Shown here piece by piece: positions 19,940 to 30,958 of a stretch of 64,000 bases of DNA. A model generated the notes under the pieces. The model ran no database searches, was not told the DNA's origin, and worked only from the letters and a program-made list of their open reading frames with translations. A program made the translations under genes and the position numbers. Origin of the DNA: Aquabacterium sp. (lineage in GTDB: Bacteria > Pseudomonadota > Gammaproteobacteria > Burkholderiales > Burkholderiaceae_C). The stretch spans positions 1-64,000 of the forward strand of contig JAURXM010000040.1 of NCBI GenBank assembly GCA_030654395.1, read 5' to 3'. The stretch's first letter is position 1. Every line of letters starts with the position of its first letter.

Positions 19940-22531
19940 TCAAGATGACAGGGCTTCGAGCAGCTCTGTTTCCAATGCAAGTTGCAGTTTGTCTTGCCGC
20001 AAGACGTCGCCGGTCACCAAAAAGGTATCTTCTACGCGCTCACCCAGTGTGCTGACTTTGGCCAGTTGCACTGTCACGTGGTGCCGCGCAAGGGTGCGTG
20101 CAATCACATAAAGTAGCCCGGAGCGGTCGCTGGCTGATACGCTGAGCAACCAGCGCTGCGCACGTTCATCCGGCCGCAGGCTGATTCTGGGGTTGATTGG
20201 GAATGATTTCACACGCCTAGACAAGCGACCCCGTGTGGGCTCATGCAGCGGGCGGTTGCTCGCCAATGCTTCGCTCAGCTGGTTTTCAACCAAAGCGAGT
20301 ATTTCGCGAAAGTGCACGCCTTCGTACTGCAATGTATCGCTGGCTAGGATCTGGAATGTATCGAGCGCGTAGCCGCTGCCTGATGTGTGAACGCGTGCGT
20401 CCTGAATGTTGAAGCCGGCACGGTCAAAGTAGCCACAGATGCGTGCAAACAAATCGGGGCGATCGGGGGCGTAGACCATTACCTGCAAGCCTTCGCCGAC
20501 AGATGACAGCCGGCCAGATACGATGGCCGTTGTGGTCTCCACATGGCGCCACAACATGCGTGCGTGCCAAGCGATGTCCGGTGCGTCGTGACGGGCGAAG
20601 TAGCTCATGTCTAAGGTTTTCCACAGCGGTGCTTCCACGCCAGGGGGCATGGAGTAAAGCGCCAAGGAGTGCCTAGCTTGCTGTTTGCGTGCTTCTATCT
20701 CCGCGTCCATGTGTGGCCGTGCGCCACCCAATGCACGCAAGGTCAAGCGGTACAGGTCTTCCAGTAACTTGCCCTTCCACGCATTCCAGACCTTGGGGCT
20801 GGTGCCTCTGATGTCGGCCACGGTCAGCAGGTAAAGCGCAGTCAGGCTGCGCTCCGTGCCTACGCGCTTGGCGAAGGCTTGGATGACGTCAGGGTCAGAG
20901 AGGTCTTCTTTTTGGGCGACACGTGACATGGTCAGGTGCTCGCCAACTAAAAACTCAATCAACTTGGCGTCCTCGCCGAGGATGCTGTGTGTTTTGCAAA
21001 AACGCCTTACCTCAACACACCCAAGGACAGAGTGGTCACCGCCTCGTCCCTTGGCGACGTCATGGAAGAGAGCGGCCACATACAACAACCAAGGTTTATC
21101 CCACTCTGCAGCCAACTGAGTGCAAAAAGGATACTCGTGTGCGTGCTCGGGTATGAAGAACCGGCGCACATTGCGTACAACCATCAAGATGTGCTGATCG
21201 ACGGTGTAGACGTGGAACAGGTCGTGCTGCATCTGCCCAACAATGCGGCGAAATACCCAGAGGTAGCGCCCCAGCACGGAAGTCTGGTTGAGTAGGCGCA
21301 TCGCCCGGGTCTGACCTTGCTCGGCACACAAAATCGCCATGAAAGCCGATTGGTTGATGGGGTCGCGGCGAAACGCGCCATCCATGACATTGCGTGCGTT
21401 GTACAGCGCACGCAGGGTTCGTGCAGACAAGCCTTTGAGTGTTTTTTCGTTTTGGAGTGTGACGAAGGTATCCAAGATGGCGTGTCGATCACGCTGGTAC
21501 AGGTCGTCGCTGGCGATTTCCAGAAAACCACCTCGATCTAAAAAACGATCATTGATGGGTCGCATAGGCGCATCTTGCGAGCCCTGCACACGCTCTTCAA
21601 TGTTCAGGATCAGGATCTGATTGAGTTGGGTGACTGCTTTGGCCGCCCAATAGTAACGACGCATCAGGGCCTCGCTGGCACGCAAGGCTGGGGTGTTGGT
21701 ATAGCCAAACGACTCGGCAACCGCCGTTTGCAGGTCAAATACAAGGCGATCCTCACGGCGCCCGGCGATCTGATGCAAGCGCGTGCGGATCAGCTTGAGT
21801 GTGCCTTCGTTGCGCTGCAGTTGGCGCGCCTCAAAAGCGGTCAACAGCCCATTTTTGGCCAGCTCATGCCAGTTTTTACCCAAGCGTGCGGCGCGGGCCA
21901 GCCATAAAACGACTTGCAAGTCACGCAGCCCGCCCGGGCTTTCTTTGCAGTTGGGCTCCAGCGCGTATGGCGTGTCTTCATACTTGGTATGGCGATGGCG
22001 CATTTCCAGCATCTTGGCCGTGATGAACGCGGGGATATCTAGCTGATCAAATGTGGTGTGTTGCAACTCATCAAATCGCGCCTTGGAGCCGCAGACGCAT
22101 CTGGATTCCAGTAAAGATGTTTGCACCGTGATGTCACGCTGCGCCTCTTCGCCGCACTCTTCGACGCTGCGCACGCTGGAGCCAATCTCAAGACCGATAT
22201 CCCAGCAAGCTGTGATAAAGCGCTCCACGCTGGGCGCCAAGCTCTCATCCCCGCCGATAGACGGTGACACAGGCAGCAGCAGCAAGACATCCACGTCAGA
22301 GTGGGGGAACAGCTCGCCTCTGCCGTAGCCACCTACTGCAACCAACGCGGCCCCCCTGGGCATGGCCTGTGATTCCCACAAGGCGATCAGCGTGCTGTCA
22401 ACCAAGCGAGCCAAGCTGGTCAAGAGCCTGCTGGCTGAGGCTGTTGTGGCCCGGCTGTTTTGGAACTGATCGAGCAGCTCCGTTTTGGCAGCGCGGTACT
22501 GTGCGCGCAGCGCAGCTACGTCAAGAGGCAT
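19940..22531 (-). CDS. glnD: Bifunctional uridylyltransferase/uridylyl-removing enzyme GlnD
   Basis: Nitrogen sensor that uridylylates PII (GlnB/GlnK) when glutamine is low and removes UMP when it is high. It has 863 residues. The nucleotidyltransferase motif GGYGRGELFPHSDVD is at 67-81 and the HD hydrolase motif FHDVAKGRGGDH is around H490/D491. Two C-terminal ACT domains are seen, around 'MVYAPDRPDLFARICGYFD' and 'LLSVSASDRSGLLYVIARTL', which bind glutamine. The ATG at 22531 lies 7 bases after the map stop, so the two genes probably form an operon, as in many proteobacteria. Confidence 0.97.
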   Translation of the reverse strand: MPLDVAALRAQYRAAKTELLDQFQNSRATTASASRLLTSLARLVDSTLIALWESQAMPRGAALVAVGGYGRGELFPHSDVDVLLLLPVSPSIGGDESLAPSVERFITACWDIGLEIGSSVRSVEECGEEAQRDITVQTSLLESRCVCGSKARFDELQHTTFDQLDIPAFITAKMLEMRHRHTKYEDTPYALEPNCKESPGGLRDLQVVLWLARAARLGKNWHELAKNGLLTAFEARQLQRNEGTLKLIRTRLHQIAGRREDRLVFDLQTAVAESFGYTNTPALRASEALMRRYYWAAKAVTQLNQILILNIEERVQGSQDAPMRPINDRFLDRGGFLEIASDDLYQRDRHAILDTFVTLQNEKTLKGLSARTLRALYNARNVMDGAFRRDPINQSAFMAILCAEQGQTRAMRLLNQTSVLGRYLWVFRRIVGQMQHDLFHVYTVDQHILMVVRNVRRFFIPEHAHEYPFCTQLAAEWDKPWLLYVAALFHDVAKGRGGDHSVLGCVEVRRFCKTHSILGEDAKLIEFLVGEHLTMSRVAQKEDLSDPDVIQAFAKRVGTERSLTALYLLTVADIRGTSPKVWNAWKGKLLEDLYRLTLRALGGARPHMDAEIEARKQQARHSLALYSMPPGVEAPLWKTLDMSYFARHDAPDIAWHARMLWRHVETTTAIVSGRLSSVGEGLQVMVYAPDRPDLFARICGYFDRAGFNIQDARVHTSGSGYALDTFQILASDTLQYEGVHFREILALVENQLSEALASNRPLHEPTRGRLSRRVKSFPINPRISLRPDERAQRWLLSVSASDRSGLLYVIARTLARHHVTVQLAKVSTLGERVEDTFLVTGDVLRQDKLQLALETELLEALSS

Positions 22532-22538
22532 GGTTGGA

Positions 22539-23351
22539 TCAAGTCTTGGTCGCGGTGATGAACGCGGGCAATGCAGGGCTGCCTGCGGACAGAGTCAGCA
22601 CTTCGTAACCTGTTTCGGTGACCAAAATGGTGTGCTCCCACTGCGCGGACAAAGACCGATCTTTGGTGACGATGGTCCATCCATCACCCAGTGATTTGAT
22701 GTCTCGTTTGCCCGCATTGATCATGGGCTCGATCGTGAAGATCATGCCTGTTTTGAGCTCTTCTAGGGTGCCGGGGCGGCCGTAATGCAGCACTTGCGGC
22801 TCTTCGTGGAACTTCAAGCCGATGCCGTGTCCACAAAACTCACGCACCACCGAAAACCCAAGATTTTCGGTGAAGGTTTGGATCGCGTGGCCGATGTCAC
22901 CCAAGCGGATGCCGGGCTTGACTTTGGCAATGCCGTGCCACATCGCGTCATGCGTCAGGGCGCACAGGCGTTTGGCTGCAATAGAGGCGTTGCCTACCAA
23001 GAACATGCGGCTGGTGTCGCCGTGCCAGCCGTTTTTGATGACGGTGATGTCGATGTTGACAATGTCGCCATCCTTCAGTGCACGGTCATTGGGGACGCCG
23101 TGACAGACTTGGTGGTTGATCGATGTACAGATCGACTTGGGGTAGGGCGTGTGCCCTCCGGGCGCGTAATTCAGTGGGGCAGGGATGCAATCTTGCACAT
23201 CGACCATGTAGTCGTGGCACAGCTTATCCAGCTCGTCAGTGGTCACCCCGGGTTTGACAAATGGGGTGAGGAAGTCCAGCACTTCGGAGGCCAGTCGGCC
23301 TGCGATGCGCATGGCGTCGATGTCGGCGCCTGTTTTGATGGTGATGCTCAT
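22539..23351 (-). CDS. map: Methionine aminopeptidase type I
   Basis: Removes the initiator methionine from nascent proteins using two metal ions. It has 270 residues. Ligand-bearing segments are visible: GDIVNIDITVIKNGWHGDTS (two Asp), CGHGIGLKFHEEPQV (His), MIFTIEPMI (Glu) and QWEHTILVTE (Glu). The ATG at 23349-23351 is taken over the GTG two codons upstream. It is divergent from purL, with 140 bases between the start codons for both promoters. Confidence 0.97.
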   Translation of the reverse strand: MSITIKTGADIDAMRIAGRLASEVLDFLTPFVKPGVTTDELDKLCHDYMVDVQDCIPAPLNYAPGGHTPYPKSICTSINHQVCHGVPNDRALKDGDIVNIDITVIKNGWHGDTSRMFLVGNASIAAKRLCALTHDAMWHGIAKVKPGIRLGDIGHAIQTFTENLGFSVVREFCGHGIGLKFHEEPQVLHYGRPGTLEELKTGMIFTIEPMINAGKRDIKSLGDGWTIVTKDRSLSAQWEHTILVTETGYEVLTLSAGSPALPAFITATKT

Positions 23352-23491
23352 GGGCACGAATTATCCGTACTTCTTGTGGACTATGAAGCGCACATGGATA
23401 TGAGAAAGGCATTGAATTTTGGGTTTTGAGCCACGAGACCGTTAAAATCCGCGTTTTCCCCCTCGCCGTGACCGAACGCTCGAACCCTGTG

Positions 23492-26400
23492 ATGTCCACT
23501 CTGATGCACTTTGAGGGCGGTAACGCCCTGGCACCCCACCATGTTCTGGCGCTGCTGCCCCAGCTGCAAGCCATCAATCCCCGAATCAGCGGCATTCATG
23601 CCCGGTTTGTTCACTGGGTGGCCATGGACAGCACGCTGCCCCATGGTGAGCTAGACAAGCTCGCTGCGCTGCTGACCTATGGTGATGCTTATGCAGGGCC
23701 CATCGATGGCACGCTGGTCGTGGTTGCGCCACGTTTAGGCACCGTCTCGCCATGGGCATCCAAGGCCACGGACATCGCGCACAACTGTGGCTTGGCCATT
23801 CGCCGGGTCGAGCGCGTGACCGAATTCCGCGTCACCGTCAAAGCAGGTTTGATCAGCACCCTGACGGGTGGCGCCAAGCCTTTGGCAGCTGAAGATATCG
23901 CCAAAGTGGCTGCGTTGCTGCATGACCGCATGACCGAGAGCGTGTTGTTTGAGCGCGAGAGCGCCAGCCATTTGTTCGATGAACAAGTCGGCCAGGCCAT
24001 GGAGCACGTCGACGTTTTGGGTCAAGGGCGCATGGCGCTGGAAAGCGCCAACGTCACATTCGGCTTGGCATTGTCGGATGATGAAATCGACTATTTGGTG
24101 ACGGCGTTCACAGGCTTGAAGCGCAACCCAACCGATGTCGAGTTGATGATGTTCGCGCAGGCCAACAGCGAGCACTGCCGTCACAAAATCTTCAATGCCG
24201 AGTTCACGATTGATGGTCAGGCGCAAGCCTTGTCCATGTTCGGCATGATCCGCAACACCGAAAAGCTCAACTCCCAGCACACGGTGGTCGCCTACAGTGA
24301 CAACGCGTCCGTCATGGAAGGGCACGTGATCGAGCGTTGGATGCCTGCTGGCTACACGAACGCACCGCAGTACCAAGGTCGTGAAGAACTCGCGCACGTG
24401 TTGATGAAGGTGGAGACACACAATCACCCGACAGCGATATCGCCCTATCCAGGCGCATCTACCGGTGCTGGTGGTGAAATACGTGATGAAGGCTCGACCG
24501 GCCGAGGCTCGCGGCCTAAGGCTGGTTTGACTGGCTTTTCAGTGTCTAACCTGAATTTGCCGGGCACCAATGAGCCGTGGGAGGCCGAGCGCTTTGGTAA
24601 GCCCGATCACATCGCCAGCGCCTTGCAAATCATGATTGAAGGCCCACTGGGCGGTGCCGCGTTCAACAATGAATTTGGTCGGCCTAATTTAGGTGGCTAC
24701 TTCCGTGTGTTTGAGCAAAACGTGGGGCAGGGCGCCGATGTCATTCGACGTGGGTATCACAAGCCCATCATGATTGCAGGCGGCTTGGGCACCATCAGCA
24801 GCACGCAAACACACAAAATCGCATTCCCTGCGGGCACTTTGTTGATCCAACTGGGTGGCCCGGGTATGCGCATTGGCATGGGTGGCAGTGCCGCATCGTC
24901 GATGGCAGCAGGCACCAACGCGGCCAGCTTGGATTTTGATTCCGTCCAGCGTGGCAATCCGGAAATCCAGCGCCGCGCACAAGAGGTGATCAACCATTGC
25001 TGGGGTTTGGAAGCCAACAACCCCATTTTGGCGATCCATGATGTGGGTGCGGGCGGCATATCCAACGCTTTCCCTGAATTGGTAGACGGCGCAGGCAAGG
25101 GCGCGCGCTTTGACTTGAGCCAAGTGCCCCTTGAAGAGACCGGTCTGGCCCCGAAAGAAATCTGGTGCAACGAGAGCCAAGAGCGCTACGTGATGGCCAT
25201 CGCGCCTGAGAGCTTGCCTATTTTCAAGGCCATGGCTGACCGTGAACGATGCCCGTTTGGCGTGGTCGGTGTGACCACCGATGCGTGCGAGCTGACATTG
25301 AGCGACAGCAGCCAACCTGATGCTGACAAAGCCATCGACATGCCCATGGATGTGTTGCTGGGCAAGCCGCCCAAGATGCACCGTGACGTGCAGCGTGTGG
25401 CACGTGATGGCGGAGAGATTGACTTAACTGGCGTCGCGCTGGAGACCGTCGCGCTGGATGTGCTGCGTCACCCCACTGTGGCCAGCAAGCGCTTTTTGAT
25501 CACCATTGGTGACCGCACCGTGGGCGGCCTGAACCACCGCGATCAGATGGTCGGCCCATGGCAAGTGCCTGTAGCTGACGTTGCTGTGACCTTGGCCGAC
25601 TATGCTGGGTTCAAGGGCGAGGCCATGGCCATGGGTGAACGCACCCCATTGGCATCGGTCAACGCACCGGCATCGGGCCGCATGGCCGTGGCCGAGTCCA
25701 TCACCAACTTGCTGGCAGCACCTATTGAGCTCAGCAAAGTCAAGCTGTCCGCCAACTGGATGGCCGCTTGCGGTGAAGCAGGCGAAGACGCCGATCTGTA
25801 CGACACGGTCAAGGCTGTGGGCATGGATTTGTGCCCGGCATTGGGCGTGTCGATCCCTGTGGGCAAGGACTCGCTGTCCATGCGCACCAAGTGGTCAGAC
25901 CACGGAGAAGTCAAGCAAGTGACCGCGCCGGTGTCTTTGATCGTGACAGCCTTTGCTTCGATCGACGATGTGCGCGGCACCCTGACGCCTCAGTTGATCA
26001 CCACAGAGCATGGTCAGCCTTTGGACAGCAGTTTGATCCTGATTGATTTGGGCGAAGGCCGAAATCGCATGGCAGGCTCTATGCTGGCGCAGGTGCTGAA
26101 CCAGTTCGGCAACGATGTGCCTGATCTCAACAACCCCGAGATGCTCAAGCAGACCGTTGCTGCGGTCAATGTGCTGCGCGCACAAGGCAAGTTGCTGGCC
26201 TACCACGACCGTGGTGATGGCGGCCTCTGGGCCACGGCTTGCGAGATGGCCTTCGCTGGCCACACGGGTGTCAGCCTGAACGTGGACATGTTGGTCACCG
26301 AAGGCGATGGCATCAGCGACAGCCGCGCCGACATGGGCGACTCGAAAAACTGGGCCGGTCAAGTGGGCGAGCGCCGCAATGAACTCACACTCAAAGCGCT

Positions 26401-27514
26401 GTTCAATGAAGAGCTTGGCGTGGTGCTGCAAGTGCGCACCAGCGAGCGCGATGCCGTGATGCAGACCTTGCGTGAGCATGGCTTGAGCAAGCACAGCCAC
26501 GTTGTCGGCAAGCCCAATACCAAGGGCGAAGTGCAGGTTTGGCGTGATGCCAAGGCCGTGTTTGCCGCACCGCTTGAGCAGTTGCACAAAACATGGGATG
26601 ACGTGAGTTGGCGCATCGCGCAATTGCGTGACAACCCCGCTTGCGCCGACAGCGAACACGCGGCCATTGGCCAGCAAGCTGACCCGGGCATGCATGTGAG
26701 CCTGAGCTTTGATCCGCTTGAGAACGTAGCGGCACCCTTCATCAACAAGACGCGGCCCAAGGTGGCGATCTTGCGAGAGCAAGGCGTGAACTCGCAGGTT
26801 GAAATGTCTTACGCCATGGCACAAGGCGGCTTCGATACCTTCGACGTGCACATGAGTGACCTGCAATCAGGGCGCGCCCGTTTGGATCAGTTCCAAGGCT
26901 TCATCGCCTGCGGTGGCTTCAGCTATGGCGACACCTTGGGTGCAGGTGAGGGCTGGGCACGCTCGATCATGTTCAATCCGAAATTGGCCGAGCAGTTCGC
27001 TGGATTCTTCAACAGGACGGACACCTTTGCGCTGGGCGTTTGCAATGGTTGCCAGATGTTGGCTGCACTCAGCCCGATCATCCCCGGGGCGCACGATTGG
27101 CCCAAGTTCACGCACAACAAGAGCACCCGCTTTGAGGCCCGTTTGAGCATGGTCGAGGTCTTGGACAGTCCGTCCATCTTCTTCGAGGGGATGGCCGGTA
27201 GCCGCATGCCCATTGCCGTGTCACACGGTGAAGGTTATGCCAACTTCTCGGGGCGTGGCAACGCAGCCAATGTGCACAAGGCCTTGCGTTTTGTGGACAA
27301 CAACGGTGCAAGCACCGAAGCGTATCCGCTCAACCCGAACGGATCACCTGAGGGGTTGACAGCAGTGACCACGGCTGATGGCCGCTTCACAGCCATGATG
27401 CCGCACCCAGAGCGTGTGTTCCGCAACGTGCAGATGAGCTGGACGAGTGGCGACAAGAGCGACCTCAGCCCATGGGCACGCATGTTCACCAATGCGCGCA
27501 AGTGGGTGGGTTGA
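23492..27514 (+). CDS. purL: Phosphoribosylformylglycinamidine synthase PurL (large fused form)
   Basis: Fourth step of de novo purine synthesis: FGAR + glutamine + ATP to FGAM. It has 1340 residues, the fused form in which synthetase and glutaminase are one chain. The synthetase part has [20 protein letters not shown] and [18 protein letters not shown]. The class I glutaminase domain at the C-terminus has its nucleophile C1184 ([10 protein letters not shown]) and the His/Glu pair H1305/E1307 ([10 protein letters not shown]). The frame stays open 66 bases upstream, but the ATG at 23492 fits the homologous N-terminus. Confidence 0.97.
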   Translation: MSTLMHFEGGNALAPHHVLALLPQLQAINPRISGIHARFVHWVAMDSTLPHGELDKLAALLTYGDAYAGPIDGTLVVVAPRLGTVSPWASKATDIAHNCGLAIRRVERVTEFRVTVKAGLISTLTGGAKPLAAEDIAKVAALLHDRMTESVLFERESASHLFDEQVGQAMEHVDVLGQGRMALESANVTFGLALSDDEIDYLVTAFTGLKRNPTDVELMMFAQANSEHCRHKIFNAEFTIDGQAQALSMFGMIRNTEKLNSQHTVVAYSDNASVMEGHVIERWMPAGYTNAPQYQGREELAHVLMKVETHNHPTAISPYPGASTGAGGEIRDEGSTGRGSRPKAGLTGFSVSNLNLPGTNEPWEAERFGKPDHIASALQIMIEGPLGGAAFNNEFGRPNLGGYFRVFEQNVGQGADVIRRGYHKPIMIAGGLGTISSTQTHKIAFPAGTLLIQLGGPGMRIGMGGSAASSMAAGTNAASLDFDSVQRGNPEIQRRAQEVINHCWGLEANNPILAIHDVGAGGISNAFPELVDGAGKGARFDLSQVPLEETGLAPKEIWCNESQERYVMAIAPESLPIFKAMADRERCPFGVVGVTTDACELTLSDSSQPDADKAIDMPMDVLLGKPPKMHRDVQRVARDGGEIDLTGVALETVALDVLRHPTVASKRFLITIGDRTVGGLNHRDQMVGPWQVPVADVAVTLADYAGFKGEAMAMGERTPLASVNAPASGRMAVAESITNLLAAPIELSKVKLSANWMAACGEAGEDADLYDTVKAVGMDLCPALGVSIPVGKDSLSMRTKWSDHGEVKQVTAPVSLIVTAFASIDDVRGTLTPQLITTEHGQPLDSSLILIDLGEGRNRMAGSMLAQVLNQFGNDVPDLNNPEMLKQTVAAVNVLRAQGKLLAYHDRGDGGLWATACEMAFAGHTGVSLNVDMLVTEGDGISDSRADMGDSKNWAGQVGERRNELTLKALFNEELGVVLQVRTSERDAVMQTLREHGLSKHSHVVGKPNTKGEVQVWRDAKAVFAAPLEQLHKTWDDVSWRIAQLRDNPACADSEHAAIGQQADPGMHVSLSFDPLENVAAPFINKTRPKVAILREQGVNSQVEMSYAMAQGGFDTFDVHMSDLQSGRARLDQFQGFIACGGFSYGDTLGAGEGWARSIMFNPKLAEQFAGFFNRTDTFALGVCNGCQMLAALSPIIPGAHDWPKFTHNKSTRFEARLSMVEVLDSPSIFFEGMAGSRMPIAVSHGEGYANFSGRGNAANVHKALRFVDNNGASTEAYPLNPNGSPEGLTAVTTADGRFTAMMPHPERVFRNVQMSWTSGDKSDLSPWARMFTNARKWVG

Positions 27515-27526
27515 TAACGGACAAAA

Positions 27527-28147
27527 TCATTTAACGTGTGCTTCGCCCCAATAGTGGTACGACAAGGGGCGTGGCCCCGGTATGTACATGCTTTGAACGT
27601 CTGCCGCAAATCCTGCGTCGCGCAGCATCGCAGGTATATCGCGGTCCAGCATGCACCCTCCAGCCACCTTGCTCCAGTAGGGTTGCAAGCGCGTTTGCCA
27701 ACGCAGCACCCCGGGGTCAGGTGATCGGCCGTGTTCTGAAAATAGCAATGTACCGCCCGGTTTGAGTACGCGGTTCATCTCTGCCAAAGCCGCCACGGGG
27801 TCAGGTATGGTGCACAGCGTGTATGTGCAAACCACGGTGTCGAAACTCTGACTTGCAACGGGCAGCTTTTCAGCAGATAAACCGATCAGATCCACATCCA
27901 GCCCTGCTTTGGCGATGCGTTTTTGAGCCAGACCATGCATACGCAGGGCAGGGTCCACGCCCACGATTTTTGTCACCCTAGACTTGTCGTAGTAAGGGAT
28001 GTTGAGGCCTGTCCCCATGCCAATCTCAAGCACCTTACCGTAGGCTTTGGGTATCACTTTTGAGCGTTGCTGTCCAACGGGGCCAATCCCGCACGCCACA
28101 TCGATCAGATAGGGTAAGACATGGCGCTCGTACCAACTCTCAGACAT
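27527..28147 (-). CDS. Class I SAM-dependent methyltransferase
   Basis: Methyltransferase of the UbiE/type-11 sort, 206 residues. Motif I is VLEIGMGTGLNIPYY with an acidic residue ending strand 2 (VGVDP), then TVVCTYTLCTIPD and the post-motif VLKPGGTLLFSEHGRS. The C-terminus contains VAGGCMLDRDIPAML, as in bacterial relatives of METTL7-like proteins. The substrate is not indicated. It overlaps the end of the DUF2322 gene by 8 bases, so the two are probably co-transcribed; it converges with purL. Confidence 0.85.
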   Translation of the reverse strand: MSESWYERHVLPYLIDVACGIGPVGQQRSKVIPKAYGKVLEIGMGTGLNIPYYDKSRVTKIVGVDPALRMHGLAQKRIAKAGLDVDLIGLSAEKLPVASQSFDTVVCTYTLCTIPDPVAALAEMNRVLKPGGTLLFSEHGRSPDPGVLRWQTRLQPYWSKVAGGCMLDRDIPAMLRDAGFAADVQSMYIPGPRPLSYHYWGEAHVK

Positions 28148-28463
28148 GGTCTGCCTCAACAAGCTTGACTTTAAACCCCTGGCCTGATTCGATCACCTTG
28201 ATTAATCGATCGATATTGGGATGATTGCCCGGGTTGGCTCTCGCGTCATCGGTGTGCTCGGCATAGATGGCCAAGCCTTCGTGCGATGCGGGCACGTTGA
28301 TGCTGCCATGTTTGGCGGCCAGTGCGGCGTAGACGACCAGCGAGCCAGCTTGCCCGGGCTTGTTCTCGATCGTGGCGGCTACTTGGCCTGTACCATCGAT
28401 CAGTTGAACAGCGGCAAGGTGTGCTGCGGCGGGCAGTTGTTTAAGATTGTCGGCGAAGGCCAT
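28140..28463 (-). CDS. DUF2322 family protein
   Basis: 107 residues beginning MAFADNLKQLPAAAHLAAV, with the conserved-looking ENKPGQAGSLVVYAAL, GLAIYAEHTDDARANPGNHP and IDRLIKVI segments. I recognise it as the DUF2322 family from memory; its function is unknown. No signal peptide or membrane segment. A GGAGC Shine-Dalgarno precedes the ATG. It shares its upstream region (87 bases) with the divergent DUF1624 gene. Confidence 0.72.
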   Translation of the reverse strand: MAFADNLKQLPAAAHLAAVQLIDGTGQVAATIENKPGQAGSLVVYAALAAKHGSINVPASHEGLAIYAEHTDDARANPGNHPNIDRLIKVIESGQGFKVKLVEADHV

Positions 28464-28550
28464 CGGTCATGCTCCAAGTTGCAGGTCGCTATTTTGCCGC
28501 GAACGACACACGCCCAGCCAGCCCACAGGCAAAACGCCGATACTGTCGCC

Positions 28551-29327
28551 ATGCAAGCCACGCCAATCAAAAACACCCGATCCGATGCACTAGACACCCT
28601 GCGTGGGTTCGCCTTGGTGTGGATGGCGATTTTTCACTTCAGCTTTGACCTCAGTAACTTCCGCCTGATCAATGCGGATTTTCATGCCGATCCAGTTTGG
28701 ACTTTACAGCGCACCTGCATCTTGTCGCTGTTTCTGCTGTGTGCGGGTGCGGGGCAGGCGCTGGCCACATCGCAAGGGCAGTCTTGGTCTAAGTTCTGGC
28801 GCAGGTGGGCGCAAATAGCGGGTTGCGCTGTGCTGGTTAGCATTGGCAGCGCCGTCATGTTTCCCAATAGCTATATCTACTTTGGCGTCCTGCATGGGAT
28901 GGCCGTGATGTTGATTCTTGCGCGCTTGAGTGCGCCACTGAAGCAGGCCCTGTGGCCACTTGGTTTGCTGGCCATGTGCTTGCCCCAGGTTGTTGGGCAT
29001 GTTTTTTTTGACGCCAAGTTGACCAATTGGATCGGCTTGGTCACCCACAAGCCCATCACAGAAGATTACGTCCCCATCCTGCCTTGGTTGGGTGTGATGT
29101 GGTGGGGTCTTGCGGGCATGCAGTGGTGGCTTGCGCGTCAAGCAAAAAACGCTGTATCCAGCGGTCGTTCAAGCGACAATATCAACGTGATGCGGGTGCC
29201 GCATCTGATCAAGCTAGGCTTGGCAAGACTTGGCCGTCACAGCTTGACTTTTTACATGTTGCACCAACCGCTGCTGATTGGTGGCTTGACGGCTTGGATG
29301 ACGCTGACAGGTCGCCCCATTTCTTGA
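28551..29327 (+). CDS. DUF1624 / heparan-alpha-glucosaminide N-acetyltransferase-like membrane protein
   Basis: 258-residue integral membrane protein with about seven hydrophobic segments. The N-terminus [20 protein letters not shown] carries the Arg-Gly pair and the following His that mark the DUF1624/YeiB-like acyltransferase family. The substrate in bacteria is unknown; a cell-envelope glycan or lipid is plausible. The start at 28551 directly precedes this motif. Its stop TGA overlaps the ATG of the rpiA frame at 29327, pointing to translational coupling. Confidence 0.8.
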   Translation: MQATPIKNTRSDALDTLRGFALVWMAIFHFSFDLSNFRLINADFHADPVWTLQRTCILSLFLLCAGAGQALATSQGQSWSKFWRRWAQIAGCAVLVSIGSAVMFPNSYIYFGVLHGMAVMLILARLSAPLKQALWPLGLLAMCLPQVVGHVFFDAKLTNWIGLVTHKPITEDYVPILPWLGVMWWGLAGMQWWLARQAKNAVSSGRSSDNINVMRVPHLIKLGLARLGRHSLTFYMLHQPLLIGGLTAWMTLTGRPIS

Positions 29328-29341
29328 TGATGACCCAATAT

Positions 29342-30016
29342 ATGACGCAAGACGAACTCAAAACTTTGGTGGGCCGTGCGGCCTTGGACTACGTGACGGT
29401 GGGCAGTATCGTCGGCGTTGGCACGGGGTCAACGGTTGATAAATTCATTGACGCGTTGGGAGATGCCCTGAAAGTCGACCCAGGTCGCATCACAGGGGCG
29501 GTCTCCAGTTCAGTGCGCAGCACGCTGCGACTCGAAGCCTTGGGGATCAAGGTGTTGCCGTGCGAGTCGGTTAGCTCGCTGGGCGTTTATATTGACGGCG
29601 CCGATGAGATCGACCACGACGGCAACATGATCAAAGGTGGTGGCGCAGCGTTGACGCGCGAAAAGATCGTGGCCGACTTGGCTGAGAAATTTGTGTGCAT
29701 TGCCGACGAATCCAAACTGGTTTCTTTGCTGGGCACTTTCCCCCTGCCGGTCGAGGTGATCCCTATGGCTGCGGCACAGGTCATCCGTGCGTTCAGCAAG
29801 CTAGGTGGCCAAGCCAAAGTTCGTGAGGGTGTGACCACCGACAACGGCAACGTCATCGTCGACGTCACAGGTTTGGGTATCGAGAAACCGGCGCAGTTTG
29901 AATCAGACATCAACCAGTGGCCAGGTGTGGTTACTGTCGGTGTCTTTGCGAGAAACAAAGCTTCTGTGTGCCTATTAGGGACCGAGCAAGGTGTGAAGAC
30001 GCTTATATTTAAGTGA
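29342..30016 (+). CDS. rpiA: Ribose-5-phosphate isomerase A
   Basis: Interconverts ribose-5-phosphate and ribulose-5-phosphate in the pentose phosphate pathway. It has 224 residues from the ATG at 29342, where the protein begins [15 protein letters not shown] like other RpiA; an ATG at 29327 that overlaps the previous stop would add five residues and is equally possible. Motifs: [26 protein letters not shown] with the catalytic acid, and [14 protein letters not shown]. The C-terminus is complete. Confidence 0.95.
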   Translation: MTQDELKTLVGRAALDYVTVGSIVGVGTGSTVDKFIDALGDALKVDPGRITGAVSSSVRSTLRLEALGIKVLPCESVSSLGVYIDGADEIDHDGNMIKGGGAALTREKIVADLAEKFVCIADESKLVSLLGTFPLPVEVIPMAAAQVIRAFSKLGGQAKVREGVTTDNGNVIVDVTGLGIEKPAQFESDINQWPGVVTVGVFARNKASVCLLGTEQGVKTLIFK

Positions 30017-30040
30017 TAAATGATAAGTATGGGATGAAGG

Positions 30041-30958
30041 ATGAAAGCAAACGCAAAGTGGCTCGCCAGAGTGCTCTTGGCGCTGATCTTTTTGGCGATC
30101 GCTTTGACCGGCTTGGGCATTTGGACGGGTAGTCGCGATGCTGCACCCCTGAACAGGGCCGAGATGGAGCAAAGCTACGCGCGGTCATTGGCGTGGTTCC
30201 ATGCCAATGAGTCAACAGTCCGATCAGACGGCAATGCAGCCTTGTGGTGGATGGTGCAAGCGGCGGCAGAGCGCATGGGTGACACCTATTTGCTGGGCTT
30301 GGTTCGAGAGGCAAGCGCCACCATCTATGCTGCACCAAGATCTGCAGGTTTGCCGTGGCAGCGCATGGTCTATCCGAAGGTCGATGTGTTGATGAACCTC
30401 GTAGCGATTGAGCCCCTGTCTCCTTATCAGCGATTCTATTACCACGGTGTAACTTGCCTACCGGTCCCCTTGGATGATGGTGACACGACGCGCTTTCTTG
30501 AAGAAAACATGTGCCGTCCCAAACCCATTAAAGCGTTGTTGAGAGACCCTGTCTGTTCAACGCATCAGCTCATTGGTATCCAGCTCTTCAAGCGTGTAGG
30601 TTGCCCCGTCATACGCGACACCACTGATTTGGAAGCTGAATTGCGCTCTGACATTGAGTCGCAACTGCGTGTCGATTTCGTTGTCAAAGACGCCTATTTG
30701 CAGCGTGTTTTGGTTTTACTCTGGTCGGGGCACGCAGACAGAGTCAAGCCTATATGGATGCGACGGATCATGTCGCAGCAACAAGCCGATGGGGGCTGGA
30801 CCGGTGAGCGTGACATCCCTGAATTGCCATCATGGATAAACAATATTCGCCAAAAGGAGGCGCAGCCCACAGGGTTTCATGCGACAGCCCAAGGCCTGTT
30901 GATCGCAGCATTGTGGTTGACACAAGACGGGCATGTTGACACAGCAGCTAAACCATGA
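30041..30958 (+). CDS. Membrane-anchored protein of unknown function with a QW-like motif
   Basis: 305 residues with one N-terminal membrane segment (about 8-29, VLLALIFLAIALTGLGIW); the rest is probably periplasmic. Near the end, QADGGWTG (248-255) resembles the QW repeat of terpene cyclases and other alpha/alpha-toroid proteins, but only one copy is seen and no catalytic motif, so no enzyme function is claimed. Several Cys are present (in YHGVTCLPVPL, ENMCRPK, DPVCSTHQ, RVGCPVI), which could form disulfides in the periplasm. Its stop overlaps the start of the next gene (ATGA), so the two products likely act together. Confidence 0.6.
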   Translation: MKANAKWLARVLLALIFLAIALTGLGIWTGSRDAAPLNRAEMEQSYARSLAWFHANESTVRSDGNAALWWMVQAAAERMGDTYLLGLVREASATIYAAPRSAGLPWQRMVYPKVDVLMNLVAIEPLSPYQRFYYHGVTCLPVPLDDGDTTRFLEENMCRPKPIKALLRDPVCSTHQLIGIQLFKRVGCPVIRDTTDLEAELRSDIESQLRVDFVVKDAYLQRVLVLLWSGHADRVKPIWMRRIMSQQQADGGWTGERDIPELPSWINNIRQKEAQPTGFHATAQGLLIAALWLTQDGHVDTAAKP